DNA from: Tateyamaria pelophila
GTDB lineage: Bacteria > Pseudomonadota > Alphaproteobacteria > Rhodobacterales > Rhodobacteraceae
Assembly (NCBI RefSeq): GCF_019966495.1
Contig: NZ_JAIMIA010000006.1
Coordinates: 34,792-98,791 of the forward strand
Length of the DNA stretch: 64,000 nt
Direction: 5' to 3'
The number at the start of each line of letters is the position of its first letter. The first letter of the stretch is position 1. Below, one piece after another: positions 16,994 through 25,540 of this stretch. Under the pieces are notes generated by a model. The model did no database searches, was not told where the DNA came from, and worked only from the letters and a program-made list of their open reading frames with translations. Position numbers and translations under genes: made by a program.

Positions 16994-18937
16994 ATGATCA
17001 ATAACATCAAAACAGTCCTCTGGGCGGTTGGGCTTGTGTTGACCACGACACTTGCGGTTTTTGCACAAGAAAACGCTATGCCAAACTATGTCGGTACGGC
17101 GGCTTGCGCCGATTGCCATATTGACGCGATCGAGGCGTGGGAAGGGTCACACCATGCCAAGGCCTGGACCCCGACATTGCCGGAGAATGTTCTGGGTGAT
17201 TTTGACGACACCACCTTTACCCTCAACGGTGTGACGTCGCGGTTTTACCGCGAAGACGGCACTTATATGATCGAAACCGATGGCCCCACGGGCGACATCA
17301 CCAGCTATCCGGTTCACAGCGTGGTCGGCATCGAACCCTTGCAGCAATATCTGCTGGAAACCGAACCGGGCAAGCTTCAGTCCTTTGATGTGGTCTGGGA
17401 CACCGAAGAAAAGCGCTGGTATCACCTTTATCCGGATCAGGCGCTTTATGCGGGGAACGGACTGCACTGGACCGGTCCCTACAAGAACTGGAACGCGCGC
17501 TGCGCGGAGTGCCACGCTACGGATTTCGACAAGAACTACTCTCCGGTCACCCGCAGTTATTCCAGTATGCAAGCCGAAATCGGTGTCGGCTGCGAAGCCT
17601 GCCACGGGCCCGGTGAGGCGCATCTGGCCTGGGCCAACCAGCTTGAAACCACGCAATCTCTCTGGACCGGCCTGACGGAAATGGGCTTTACCATCGATAT
17701 GTCCGCAGGGGGCGAAGCATATGTGCAGCAATGTGCAACCTGCCATTCGCGCCGCGAACCTTTTGACGACGGCAACCCGCTGCCCGGAACGCCCTATCAC
17801 GATGCCTATCGCCTGAGCCCGTTGCGCGACGGAAGCTATCATGCGGACGGACAGATCCTCGACGAGGTCTATGTTTACGGCTCGTTCCTGCAGTCCAAAA
17901 TGTATGCCAAGGGGGTGACCTGCAAAAACTGCCATGAGCCACATTCGGCGGAGCTGCGTGTGGAGGGCAACGGGCTTTGTACGCAATGCCATTCCGAGGC
18001 GGGCAACCCGGATTTCCCGACACTGACCCGTCAGATCTACGACGATCCGTCCCACCACTTTCATGAGGTCGGGACTGAAGGTGCACAGTGCAAAAATTGT
18101 CACATGATCGAACGTGATTACATGGTCGTGGACGGGCGACGGGATCACTCGTTCCGTATTCCGAGGCCCGATCTGAGTATCGAGACCCGGTCGCCGAACG
18201 CCTGTAACGACTGTCACAGCGAAGAAACCGCATCATGGGCCGCTGCGGCCATCGAAAGCCGGTTTCCGGACAGTTTGCACCGTGGGCCGCATTATGGGCA
18301 GATCATATCGGCGGCCCGCTCGAACCTTGCCGCCAATACCGACGCTTTGGCGGGGCTTGCCGAATACCCCGAGATGCCCGGTATCGTGCGCGCAACCGCG
18401 CTTGAAATGCTGACCAATGTCGCGTCGCCCGATCTTGCCGAACGGTTGGAACCCTTGTTGCGCGACCCGGATCCGTTGGTGCGTGCGGCGGCGGTCGGCG
18501 TTCAACGCGGCGCACCTGAAACCGTTCGGCCTGCCCGGCTTACAAATCTGTTGGCGGACCCGGTCAAGACGGTGCGGATCGCGGCGGCGCGCGAATTCCT
18601 GAGCTTGCGGATCGCGCGTATGCCAGACCGTATTTCGCAGAACCTGAGCGCCGCGATGGGCGACTGGCAGGGGTCGTTGACGGCCAAGATGGATTTCCCC
18701 GAAACGCATATCGTCATGGGCGGGATCGGGCTGACGACGCGTCGGATGGACTCTGCTTTGCGTGCGTTTGGCGAGGCGACCGTGCTTGATCCACAGTTGA
18801 TCCAAGCCTGGGTGATGATGATCCGAATCCATGCCGCCATGGGCAATGCCGAAGCCGCATTGGAAACGGCCGATCGCGCCATTGCAGCCAACCCTGATAG
18901 TGTCGAGCTGTATCTGTTGCGGGCGGATTTGCTGTAA
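16994..18937 (+). CDS. Octaheme c-type cytochrome with HEAT/TPR-like C-terminal region
   Basis: A 647-residue exported protein (signal peptide ending near AVFAQ, residue 25) with eight CxxCH haem-attachment motifs, at about residues 38, 171, 199, 247, 309, 328, 365 and 403: CADCH, CAECH, CEACH, CATCH, CKNCH, CTQCH, CKNCH and CNDCH. After about residue 440 come HEAT-like alpha repeats and a final TPR-like pair. It resembles cytochrome c554-type multihaem proteins, with a helical scaffold for partner binding. It follows the Bat operon on the same strand after 100 bases, so co-expression is likely. The redox partner and substrate are unknown. Confidence 0.88.
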   Translation: MINNIKTVLWAVGLVLTTTLAVFAQENAMPNYVGTAACADCHIDAIEAWEGSHHAKAWTPTLPENVLGDFDDTTFTLNGVTSRFYREDGTYMIETDGPTGDITSYPVHSVVGIEPLQQYLLETEPGKLQSFDVVWDTEEKRWYHLYPDQALYAGNGLHWTGPYKNWNARCAECHATDFDKNYSPVTRSYSSMQAEIGVGCEACHGPGEAHLAWANQLETTQSLWTGLTEMGFTIDMSAGGEAYVQQCATCHSRREPFDDGNPLPGTPYHDAYRLSPLRDGSYHADGQILDEVYVYGSFLQSKMYAKGVTCKNCHEPHSAELRVEGNGLCTQCHSEAGNPDFPTLTRQIYDDPSHHFHEVGTEGAQCKNCHMIERDYMVVDGRRDHSFRIPRPDLSIETRSPNACNDCHSEETASWAAAAIESRFPDSLHRGPHYGQIISAARSNLAANTDALAGLAEYPEMPGIVRATALEMLTNVASPDLAERLEPLLRDPDPLVRAAAVGVQRGAPETVRPARLTNLLADPVKTVRIAAAREFLSLRIARMPDRISQNLSAAMGDWQGSLTAKMDFPETHIVMGGIGLTTRRMDSALRAFGEATVLDPQLIQAWVMMIRIHAAMGNAEAALETADRAIAANPDSVELYLLRADLL

Positions 18938-19599
18938 GGAAAAGCGACTGTGTCCCGGAGTGGGTGCGGGTGACGTGATTTGCGACACACCCTTACGTGG
19001 CATATTGAAGTCTGCGTGCTTCGGGTATCTACGGTGCGTCCCATCTGCCGAAGAGCTACAACCAAGTTTTGCTGGCTGGCATAGGGCGCAAATCTCGCCA
19101 GAAGCTGTCCTGGCAGCGTGGTGACTGCGCTCGATACAATCTGTTGACTTGGCATATGGCTTCGTCATGGAACCGCATCAACCTGTTCGAAATGAATTTT
19201 GCACCGACAAAAAGCGCGACTTCTACACGAAGTTGCTTTCACGGCTGAAGGTCGGGTGGCCTTCGTCGCACCTATTCTATTCTCATATTGCGCTATATGA
19301 CTGAAACGGCAGCGCATTCAGAAAGGTCATGGCGGCGCGTTCGAGATCGCGCATTTCCGGAAAACCTCGGAGCTTCACAATAAAGGCCATGTTGGGACAG
19401 CGCGCGCACAGACGGTTACGAATGGCGATTTCTTGGGGCGAATTGGTGAAGGCAGGTTTTCGAACCATTCCGTCGTGACCGATGCGCCGTTCGGCAGATC
19501 CCGTGTCAGCACCGCGTAGGTGGCGAATGTCGTACCGTGCAGGATGAGCCCGTGTCGAAACCAAAACGCACTCCCGCAAGGATGATAGCGTCTGTCGGG
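18938..19599. other. Gene-poor stretch with decayed coding sequence
   Basis: No intact gene is seen. On the minus strand, two overlapping frames (about 19375-19716 and 19283-19633) read as one continuous protein-like segment if a one-base shift near 19440 is allowed, ending LERAAMTFLNALPFQSYSA. I do not recognise the product. It lies directly downstream of the transposase remnant at 19600-19783 and is most likely fossil sequence. Confidence 0.4.
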
Positions 19600-19783
19600 T
19601 GGGGCGCTTTGTGTCAGATCGCAGCTGGGACATCCATGCACTAGGTCTTCCGCAGCCGAAACATCTGCCGCTTGGTCAAATCCAACGTGTCCGCGCCGTT
19701 CTGAACACTCAGCCATCCATCATCGACCTGGGCCAACACTTCTACACGGCCAACTCGCGCTCGCTCATCATCACCGATCCCAT
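19600..19783 (-). pseudogene. Transposase N-terminal remnant (ISNCY-like)
   Basis: Reading from ATG 19783 gives MSERELA, then after a one-base shift RVEVLAQVDDGWLSVQ and DTLDLTKRQMFRLRKT, followed by stop codons in a still-recognisable MDxPAAIxHKA stretch. This is the opening of helix-turn-helix transposases of the ISNCY type (MSERELxRVEVL...RQxxRLL). Only about 60 codons remain, with one frameshift and at least two stops. Two GTGTCAC-containing repeats just upstream (about 19810-19850) may be part of the element's end. The family call rests on motif memory only. Confidence 0.5.
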
Positions 19784-20045
19784 GCCTGATCACTCTCAAT
19801 CGTTTTAGGGCAGAGTGACACCTCTGCTTCGCTTATGGGTGACACTTCGGCTTTGAGATCAAATTCCGATTTATTTTATAATCTGTATTATGGTGTTTAA
19901 TCTACGGCCTGCCCTTTGAAATCTATCGCATATATGTCCGGGATACACTATGACTGTTGCCTTTTTTGTTGATGTGTTCAAAGCCGTGGTACCGTGCAAA
20001 GGTCTCCCTCGGGCGACGCTGAGCCAGACGATACCGCACCGCCGA

Positions 20046-21017
20046 TCAGACCAGCGCGGCCTCGGCCCCCTCGGGCAGTTCCTGCCGTAAAGCCTTGAGG
20101 TTACGTTCCAGGGTTGAGGCCTTGGCGGTGCCCAATAGCACAGATGTCGTCGCCGGATGGCGAGACGCAAAATGCAGCGCGGCGGTGGGCAAGGGCAGAC
20201 CCGCGGCCTCGGCCCGGGATTGCAGCGACGCGACGCGATCCAGTATCTCTCGTGAGGCGGGACCGTAACCGTAGGTTGCCCCCTCGACCGGGCCTGTGGC
20301 AAGGATGCCGGAGTTGAAGACACCACCCAACACCAGACTGCTTCCGTCCTCGCGGCAACGTGGCACCAGGTCTGTTTCGGCCGATCGGTCGAGCAAGGTC
20401 AGTCGCCCGGCCAGCAGGATCGCGTCAAGCGGCCCATGGTCAATCACCTCAAGGCAGACCTCGCATTCGTTAACGCCCAGCCCAAAGGCACCGATGCGCC
20501 CTGCCTCCTTCAGTCGGACCAGACGCTCATAGCCGGAACCGAAAAAATCCTCCATATGCCCGGCATTTTCATCGCCATGGGTGAAGCGCCCGATGTCATG
20601 CACATAGAGGATCTCAATGTGATTCCGATCCAACCGTTCGCAGCTTTGCTCGAAACTCTCTTCGATGCCGTCACCGGAATAGTCATAGCGCACGTCGTTC
20701 TGGGCGGGGTTTACGAAACCGTCAGCCTCCGCGATCGGTGCAGCGGCAGGCGACAGAACGCGCCCGACCTTGGTCGAGACCACTGCCGCGTCGCGCCCCT
20801 TGAGGAACCGCCCGAGGCGTTGTTCCGCCAGACCCCGGCCATAGTGCGGCGCGGTGTCGAAATATCGCAGGCCTCCCGCCCATGCCGCCTCCAGCACGTC
20901 TGCCGCGTCGGCATCGTCAACCTCGCGATACAGATTGCCGATGCTGGCGGTGCCAAAGGAAACTTCCGTCACTTTCACGCCGGTTCGGCCAAGTTGTTTC
21001 CATGCCATCGCTGTCAT
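20046..21017 (-). CDS. Aldo/keto reductase, probable L-fucose (D-threo-aldose) 1-dehydrogenase
   Basis: A 323-residue aldo/keto reductase. It opens with the family LGRTGVKVTEVSFGTASIGN and has the catalytic-tyrosine region FDTAPHYGRGLAE, the lysine in STKVGR and the histidine in YVHDIGR. Its close kin oxidise L-fucose or D-threo-aldoses to the lactone with NAD(P). The start at 21017 (MTAMAWKQLGRTG) overlaps the stop of the L-fuconate dehydratase gene; the long frame to 21233 is rejected. Being coupled to L-fuconate dehydratase and a fumarylacetoacetase-type hydrolase strongly suggests the first step of non-phosphorylative L-fucose catabolism. Confidence 0.88.
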   Translation of the reverse strand: MTAMAWKQLGRTGVKVTEVSFGTASIGNLYREVDDADAADVLEAAWAGGLRYFDTAPHYGRGLAEQRLGRFLKGRDAAVVSTKVGRVLSPAAAPIAEADGFVNPAQNDVRYDYSGDGIEESFEQSCERLDRNHIEILYVHDIGRFTHGDENAGHMEDFFGSGYERLVRLKEAGRIGAFGLGVNECEVCLEVIDHGPLDAILLAGRLTLLDRSAETDLVPRCREDGSSLVLGGVFNSGILATGPVEGATYGYGPASREILDRVASLQSRAEAAGLPLPTAALHFASRHPATTSVLLGTAKASTLERNLKALRQELPEGAEAALV

Positions 21018-22294
21018 GTCCCGGCCCCCTTGAACCGGTAGGTTTCGAGGCTGTCCGGTTTCATCTGGATCGAAAAACCCGGTTGCTCGGGCGGCATGTA
21101 GGCCGCGTCGCGGATCACGCAGGGGTCTTCGAAATGCTCGTGCAGGTGATCGACAAATTCGATCACCCGGCCTTCGCGGGTGCCTGCAATGCAAAGATAG
21201 TCGATCATCGACATATGCTGGACGTATTCGCAAAGGCCGACACCGCCGGCATGGGGACAGACCTTCAACCCGTATTTCGCCGCCATCAACATGACCGCCA
21301 GCACCTCGTTCAGCCCGCCCAGGCGGCAGCTATCGATTTGCACGACGTCGATGGCGCCTTCCATGATGAACTGTTTGAACATGATGCGGTTCTGGCACAT
21401 CTCGCCGGTCGCCACCTGCACCGGGGCCACGGCCTCGCGTATGCGGCGGTGTCCGGCGATGTCGTCAGGGCTGGTCGGTTCCTCGATGAACCACGGCTTG
21501 GCGAAGGCGAGCTTTTTTGTCCATTCGATTGCCTCGTCCACCTCCCAGACCTGGTTGGCGTCAATCATCAGATTGACGTCCGGGCCAACCGCCTCACGGG
21601 CGATGGTCAGGCGGCGGATGTCGTCCTCCAGGTCGCGGCCGACCTTCAGCTTGATGTGGTTGAAGCCTGCATTCACCGCTTCCCGGCACAGGCGGCGCAG
21701 CTTGTCGTCACCGTAGCCCAGCCAGCCGGCAGAGGTCGTGTAGCAAGGATAGCCCTCGGCCTTGAGCGTTGCAATACGGTCAACTTTCCCGGCCTCCAAG
21801 CTGCGCAGATGTTCCAGCGCCCATTCCGGTGTGATGCAGTCCGTCAGGTAACGAAAGTCTATGCAGCGCACGAGGTCCTCAGGGGCCATGTCTGCGACCA
21901 ACTGCCAGACCGGCTTGCCCTCGGTCTTGGCCCAGAGATCCCAAGCAGCATTGACCACGGCACCCGTAGCGAGGTGGATCGCGCCCTTGTCCGGCCCGAT
22001 CCAGCGCAACTGGCTGTCGCCTGTTATATGACGCCAGAAGCGGCCCATGTCCTCGGCGATCCAGTCGAGCTCCAAACCTGTCACCAAAGGGCGCAAGGCC
22101 TCGATACCGGCGATGCAAATCTCGTTGCCGCGCCCGATGGTAAAGGTCAGGCCGTGCCCTTCGTGCGCGCCGTCCGTCTCCAACACCACATAGGCGGCCG
22201 AATAATCCGGGTCCGGGTTCATTGCGTCCGAACCGTCGCGCGAGTCGGACGTGGGAAAGCGGACATCGACCGTTCTCAGACCGGTGATCTTCAT
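21014..22294 (-). CDS. fucD: L-fuconate dehydratase (enolase superfamily)
   Basis: A 426-residue enolase-superfamily dehydratase converting L-fuconate to 2-keto-3-deoxy-L-fuconate. Seen motifs are HIKLKVG with the catalytic KxK, MIDANQVW, FIEEP and ATGE carrying the magnesium ligands, and VCPHAGGVGLCEYVQH with the catalytic histidine. The N-terminal TSDSRDGSDAMNPDPDYS segment is characteristic of the fuconate dehydratase/ENOSF1 branch. It overlaps both neighbours by four bases. This gene makes the substrate assignment of the operon fairly secure. Confidence 0.92.
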   Translation of the reverse strand: MKITGLRTVDVRFPTSDSRDGSDAMNPDPDYSAAYVVLETDGAHEGHGLTFTIGRGNEICIAGIEALRPLVTGLELDWIAEDMGRFWRHITGDSQLRWIGPDKGAIHLATGAVVNAAWDLWAKTEGKPVWQLVADMAPEDLVRCIDFRYLTDCITPEWALEHLRSLEAGKVDRIATLKAEGYPCYTTSAGWLGYGDDKLRRLCREAVNAGFNHIKLKVGRDLEDDIRRLTIAREAVGPDVNLMIDANQVWEVDEAIEWTKKLAFAKPWFIEEPTSPDDIAGHRRIREAVAPVQVATGEMCQNRIMFKQFIMEGAIDVVQIDSCRLGGLNEVLAVMLMAAKYGLKVCPHAGGVGLCEYVQHMSMIDYLCIAGTREGRVIEFVDHLHEHFEDPCVIRDAAYMPPEQPGFSIQMKPDSLETYRFKGAGT

Positions 22295-23133
22295 GCCTGC
22301 ACAACCTTTTGCGTCTGCTCGCCCAGCCCCTCAATGCCCAGGCGCATGGTTTCGCCGCCCTTGAGGTAGACCTGCGGGTCCTGCCCCATTCCGACACCCG
22401 GCGGCGTCCCGGTCGAAATCACGTCGCCGGATTGCAGCGACAGGAATTGGCTGACGTAGTGAATGATATGGGCAATGCCGAAGATCATCGTCGCGGTGGA
22501 TCCGTCCTGATACCGTTTGCCGTCAACCTCGAGCCACATCCTCAGGTTGCCGACGTCGCCAGCCTCGTCCGGCGTGACCAGCCAGGGTCCGGTCGGTCCG
22601 AAGGTGTCGCAGCCCTTGCCCTTGTCCCAGGATCCGCCACGCTCAATCTGCCATTCGCGTTCGGAGACGTCATTGATCACGCAATAGCCTGCAACATGGT
22701 CCAGCGCGTCGGCCTCGTCGATGTAGCGGCCGGGCTTGCCGATGACGATGCCGAGTTCAACTTCCCAGTCGGTCTTCTTCGAGCCGCGTGGGATTTCGAC
22801 ATCATCATTGGGGCCGCAGATTGCCGAGGTCCATTTGTTGAACACCACCGGTTCGTCGGGAACCGGCAGGCCGCTTTCGGCGGCGTGGTCTGCGTAATTG
22901 AGACCGATGCAGATGAATTTTCCAACGCGCCCGACGCAAGGGCCGATACGCGATGCGCCGTCGACGGCAGGCAGATCGTCGGCAATGATCTTGCCCAGTC
23001 GCGCCAGTCCGTCGGGGGTCAGCACATCGCCAGCGATATCGTCTACATGGGCGGACAGGTCGCGGATCGTGCCTGTGTTATCCATTAATCCGGGTTTCTC
23101 GTGACCTTTGGGTCCATATCGCAAGAGCTTCAT
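22291..23133 (-). CDS. Fumarylacetoacetase-family hydrolase, probable 2,4-diketo-3-deoxy-L-fuconate hydrolase
   Basis: A 280-residue FAH-fold enzyme. GLNYADHAAESG and the metal-binding DWEVELGIVIG (Glu-x-Glu) are present, with the VINDVSEREWQ region after it. In the L-fucose pathway such enzymes split 2,4-diketo-3-deoxy-L-fuconate into pyruvate and lactate. The gene is the upstream member of the fah-fucD-aldo/keto reductase block and overlaps fucD by four bases. No 2-keto-3-deoxy-L-fuconate dehydrogenase or lactonase gene remains in the window; they may have lain upstream of the truncated transporter gene. Confidence 0.88.
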   Translation of the reverse strand: MKLLRYGPKGHEKPGLMDNTGTIRDLSAHVDDIAGDVLTPDGLARLGKIIADDLPAVDGASRIGPCVGRVGKFICIGLNYADHAAESGLPVPDEPVVFNKWTSAICGPNDDVEIPRGSKKTDWEVELGIVIGKPGRYIDEADALDHVAGYCVINDVSEREWQIERGGSWDKGKGCDTFGPTGPWLVTPDEAGDVGNLRMWLEVDGKRYQDGSTATMIFGIAHIIHYVSQFLSLQSGDVISTGTPPGVGMGQDPQVYLKGGETMRLGIEGLGEQTQKVVQA

Positions 23134-23161
23134 CGCTGCCTCGTGTCTTCAGGTAAGTGGA

Positions 23162-23187
23162 ACCGGACGCCACATGGGCGCCCGGTC
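23162..23187 (-). terminator. Stem-loop between binding-protein fragment and FAH gene
   Basis: ACCGGACGC and GCGCCCGGT pair over 9 positions with one mismatch and a short loop. It lies right after the stop of the sugar-binding protein fragment on the minus strand. Hairpins after binding-protein genes often limit transcription into downstream genes, so this may be the old attenuator of the fucose operon. Confidence 0.5.
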
Positions 23188-23197
23188 GTGGGATAGG

Positions 23198-23620
23198 TTA
23201 CTTGTAGAGAACCGCGGCGATCTCGGGATCGTCGATGTTCGTGGCGTCGTACCAATAGAAACCGGTGTCGATATCGGCTGCAACCGCTTCACCCTTGGCG
23301 GCAGCGACGGCGGCCTTTACCGTTTCGTAGCCGATGCCGACCGGGTTCTGAGTGATCGCACCGGCCATCAGGCCCTCGCGGATCGCGTCCATCTGCGCCT
23401 GACCGCTGTCATAACCGACGATCGTGATGCCTTCCGCGCCGCTCTCGCGGACACCATTGACGACGCCGATGGCCGAGCCTTCATTGGTGCCAAAAATACC
23501 CTTCAGGTCGGGATGCGCGGCCAGCAAGGCACGGGTGATCTCGGTCGATTCCAGCTGGTCGCCGCCGCCATATTGGCCCAACAGGCCCGAGCGTGCATAT
23601 TTGATCGTTTGACGGAACAA
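23198..23620 (-). pseudogene. Sugar ABC transporter binding protein, C-terminal fragment only
   Basis: The frame encodes about 130 residues matching the C-terminal lobe of ribose-type periplasmic binding proteins: QYGGGDQLESTEI, TRALLAAHPDLKGIFGTNE, VGYDSGQAQMDAI, and GAITQNPVGIGYETVKAA. Intact members have about 310-330 residues with a signal peptide; both the signal and the first lobe are missing. Similarity stops near 23610, 10-20 bases from the end of the resolvase-linked hypothetical gene, marking a junction. The L-fucose operon has thus lost its uptake component here, and the catabolic genes downstream probably lost their original promoter. Confidence 0.85.
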
Positions 23621-23632
23621 AAGGCGTACGAG

Positions 23633-24112
23633 CTATGCGCCTGAATGCTGCAGGTACATGACGACGTTTTCGGCGGGGAACTTGAAGCCCCGCCCATCCG
23701 ACACGCGTTCAGCACTGACCGGATATTTCGGCCTGTTGGGATTGATGGCGACGATGCGGAACAGCTCATCCTTCGAGCGGAATGTGCGGCCGTAGTCTGA
23801 CGGCTCCAGCCCAAAATGAGGTGCAAGAACCTCGAACATGGCCTTGTCCGGGGAATAGATCGCGCCGTCCTCCTGCGGGATGCCGACGCGGAAGCTGATC
23901 TCAAAACTGTGGCGCAGGTCGATATCCGCGAGATCGCCCCCTTCGACTGTCAGCCCGTGGGTTTCTGCCACGGCGAGGCATGCCTTCATCATGTCCCGGC
24001 GTAGCTGATCGCAAAGCGCTGGGGTCAGGTTACGTGGTGGTGGCACCTTGACCTGTGTTTGCGCAGGCGCCTTGGACGCGGACGGCTTTCGCTTGCGCGG
24101 GGGCTTCTTCAT
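23633..24112 (-). CDS. Hypothetical protein coupled to resolvase
   Basis: A 159-residue protein with a basic, lysine/proline-rich N-terminus (MKKPPRKRKPSASK) and a mixed alpha/beta remainder without a motif I recognise. Its start overlaps the resolvase stop in an ATGA, so it belongs to the same mobile unit. The 3' end lies next to the truncated sugar-binding gene and so marks the left border of the island. A role with the resolvase or in maintenance of the unit is possible, but nothing in the sequence shows it. Confidence 0.7.
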   Translation of the reverse strand: MKKPPRKRKPSASKAPAQTQVKVPPPRNLTPALCDQLRRDMMKACLAVAETHGLTVEGGDLADIDLRHSFEISFRVGIPQEDGAIYSPDKAMFEVLAPHFGLEPSDYGRTFRSKDELFRIVAINPNRPKYPVSAERVSDGRGFKFPAENVVMYLQHSGA

Positions 24113-24702
24113 GCAGTTGGCACCTCTGTGGTCTCGTTGACAGCCAGCATTTCAGCCTTTGCTTTATAGACAGTCCCGCGCGAGATCCCCATCTCGCGGG
24201 CAATTTCCGTTGGGGAGAGGCCAGCACCGAGTTTGGTCTGAATGGCCGCCATATCGATTTTGGGCGGGCGACCCCGATAGACGCCTTTGCGTTTGGCGGC
24301 CTTGATCCCTTCGGTCTGCCGCTCGCGGCGGAGGTTGGTCTCAAACTCCGCAAAGACGCCAAGCATGTCGAAGAATGCTTTGCCCGTCGCCGTGGAGGTA
24401 TCCACGGGCTGCTCGGTGGCCGCCAGATGGGCACCCTTTTCCTTCAGCCTGGCGACAATGGCCTGAAGATCCTGCATAGAGCGGGCCAGGCGGTCGATCC
24501 GTGTGACCATCAGGGTTTCACCTGGATGGATGAAGTCGAGGATCGTCTTCAGCTCGGGACGACCCTCAAGCGTGGCCCCACTGCGCTGTTCCTGGCGCAC
24601 CATCCCACATCCTGCGGCTGTCAGCGCCTCGATTTGGGCATCGAGGTTCTGATCGACGGTAGATGTTCGGGCATAGCCGATTTTGGGGCTCGATCTGTTC
24701 AT
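24109..24702 (-). CDS. Serine recombinase, Tn3-type resolvase/invertase
   Basis: A 197-residue small serine recombinase. The catalytic serine is in YARTSTVDQN (about residue 14), the conserved arginine cluster in VTRIDRLARSMQDL, and the long dimer helix in FAEFETNLRRERQ. The C-terminal helix-turn-helix reads LSPTEIAREMGISRGTVYK. Its start codon lies within the first of three copies of a 12-base motif that form a probable res site (24697-24820), the usual arrangement for autoregulated resolvases. No transposase accompanies it, so it may serve multimer resolution or be a remnant of a transposon or plasmid. Confidence 0.93.
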   Translation of the reverse strand: MNRSSPKIGYARTSTVDQNLDAQIEALTAAGCGMVRQEQRSGATLEGRPELKTILDFIHPGETLMVTRIDRLARSMQDLQAIVARLKEKGAHLAATEQPVDTSTATGKAFFDMLGVFAEFETNLRRERQTEGIKAAKRKGVYRGRPPKIDMAAIQTKLGAGLSPTEIAREMGISRGTVYKAKAEMLAVNETTEVPTA

Positions 24703-24820
24703 TTTGGGTGTGCCTATGACGATATGTGTTCAATATATCAAAATAGGCCCAAAATGAACAGGTATTCCACGGCGGTTGGTGTTCATGCGCCGCGCCGCTT
24801 TGGGTATACCCAAAATGAAC
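24697..24820. other. Probable res site upstream of the resolvase
   Basis: Three copies of CCCAAAATGAAC occur at 24697-24708 (inverted), 24748-24759 and 24809-24820. Two sub-sites have inverted ends: TGTTCA (about 24727) to TGAACA (ending 24760), spanning about 34 bp, and GTTCAT (24781) to ATGAAC (24820), spanning 40 bp. Small serine resolvases bind sub-sites of this size with short inverted arms in front of their own gene. Recombination activity is inferred. Confidence 0.65.
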
Positions 24821-24876
24821 TCGTTGTGACTGCATACAGGGCTATGGTTTGATGACATGGAAAGGGAGAGAATACC

Positions 24877-25161
24877 ATGTCGTCCAATCTGCACCCCGTC
24901 GATGAGATTCAGAAAATTCGGGAGCAAGTTAAGGTGCTCAAGACCAGAGAGGCGGAATTGAAGGCGATGATCGTATCCGGAGAAGCGAGTAAGGAAGGCC
25001 AGTTTGTTCGGGCGCAGCTTATCACCCGGAAGTCTAAGCGGTTTAACCGTCAAGCCGCTGAGGCGGAGTTGGGTAGCATTGATCGGTTTTTAGTGGAGAC
25101 AGAAGCAACCATTCTGAAGTTGGAAATCATTGGGGATGATGACTTTGGTTTGCTGGAATAG
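24877..25161 (+). CDS. Small coiled-coil hypothetical protein
   Basis: A 94-residue charged protein that is mainly helical; residues about 8-35 (IQKIREQVKVLKTREAELKAM) have heptad character suggesting a coiled coil. A good Shine-Dalgarno (GGAAAGGGAG) precedes ATG 24877. It is divergent from the resolvase and separated from it by the res-like region. No domain is recognised. It is probably cargo of the resolvase island. Confidence 0.65.
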   Translation: MSSNLHPVDEIQKIREQVKVLKTREAELKAMIVSGEASKEGQFVRAQLITRKSKRFNRQAAEAELGSIDRFLVETEATILKLEIIGDDDFGLLE

Positions 25162-25340
25162 GGCGGGTTTTGTTCTCGGCGTGTTCTCTCAGAAGCCCAA
25201 ATATGCAGCTTCGGGCCCCTTGGGCCAACTCGTACCAATTCCGTACTCCATCAGCCCTTGCGTGGCGTTACCTCTGCATGTGCTTGTAGCGTTGCTGCGC
25301 TCCGTTACAAGGAATACAAAACCCAGAAGGTAAGAAACCA

Positions 25341-25535
25341 ATGGCACCAAAACACACATCGGCCCGAGAGCAGCTGGCCAGAGAACTGATCCGACACGCC
25401 CAGGAACTGGCCCTGACCACGCCGGGGAGCGGGATATCAACGGAGATCGCTTTGGCCGCCTTGATTGGCGCTGAGAACAACATCACACTGCGGCGGGTGG
25501 CAGACGCGATGGAAAAGCTTAGCGGAACAGAATAG
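25341..25535 (+). CDS. Small hypothetical protein
   Basis: A 64-residue protein, MAPKHTSAREQLARELI onward, likely all-helical, with alternating acidic and alanine-rich stretches. AGAAGG lies 9 bases before the ATG, and the next small gene starts 5 bases after its stop, so the two are probably co-transcribed. I recognise no family. The 180 bases upstream hold a short GGCCC/GGGCC hairpin and no gene. Confidence 0.55.
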   Translation: MAPKHTSAREQLARELIRHAQELALTTPGSGISTEIALAALIGAENNITLRRVADAMEKLSGTE

Positions 25536-25540
25536 CGCCT

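Noticed and set aside
19803..19860. Possible IS21-type terminal repeats (two GTGACAC motifs)
   Set aside because: Only two short copies and no IS21 protein sequence nearby; the adjoining fragment looks ISNCY-like instead.
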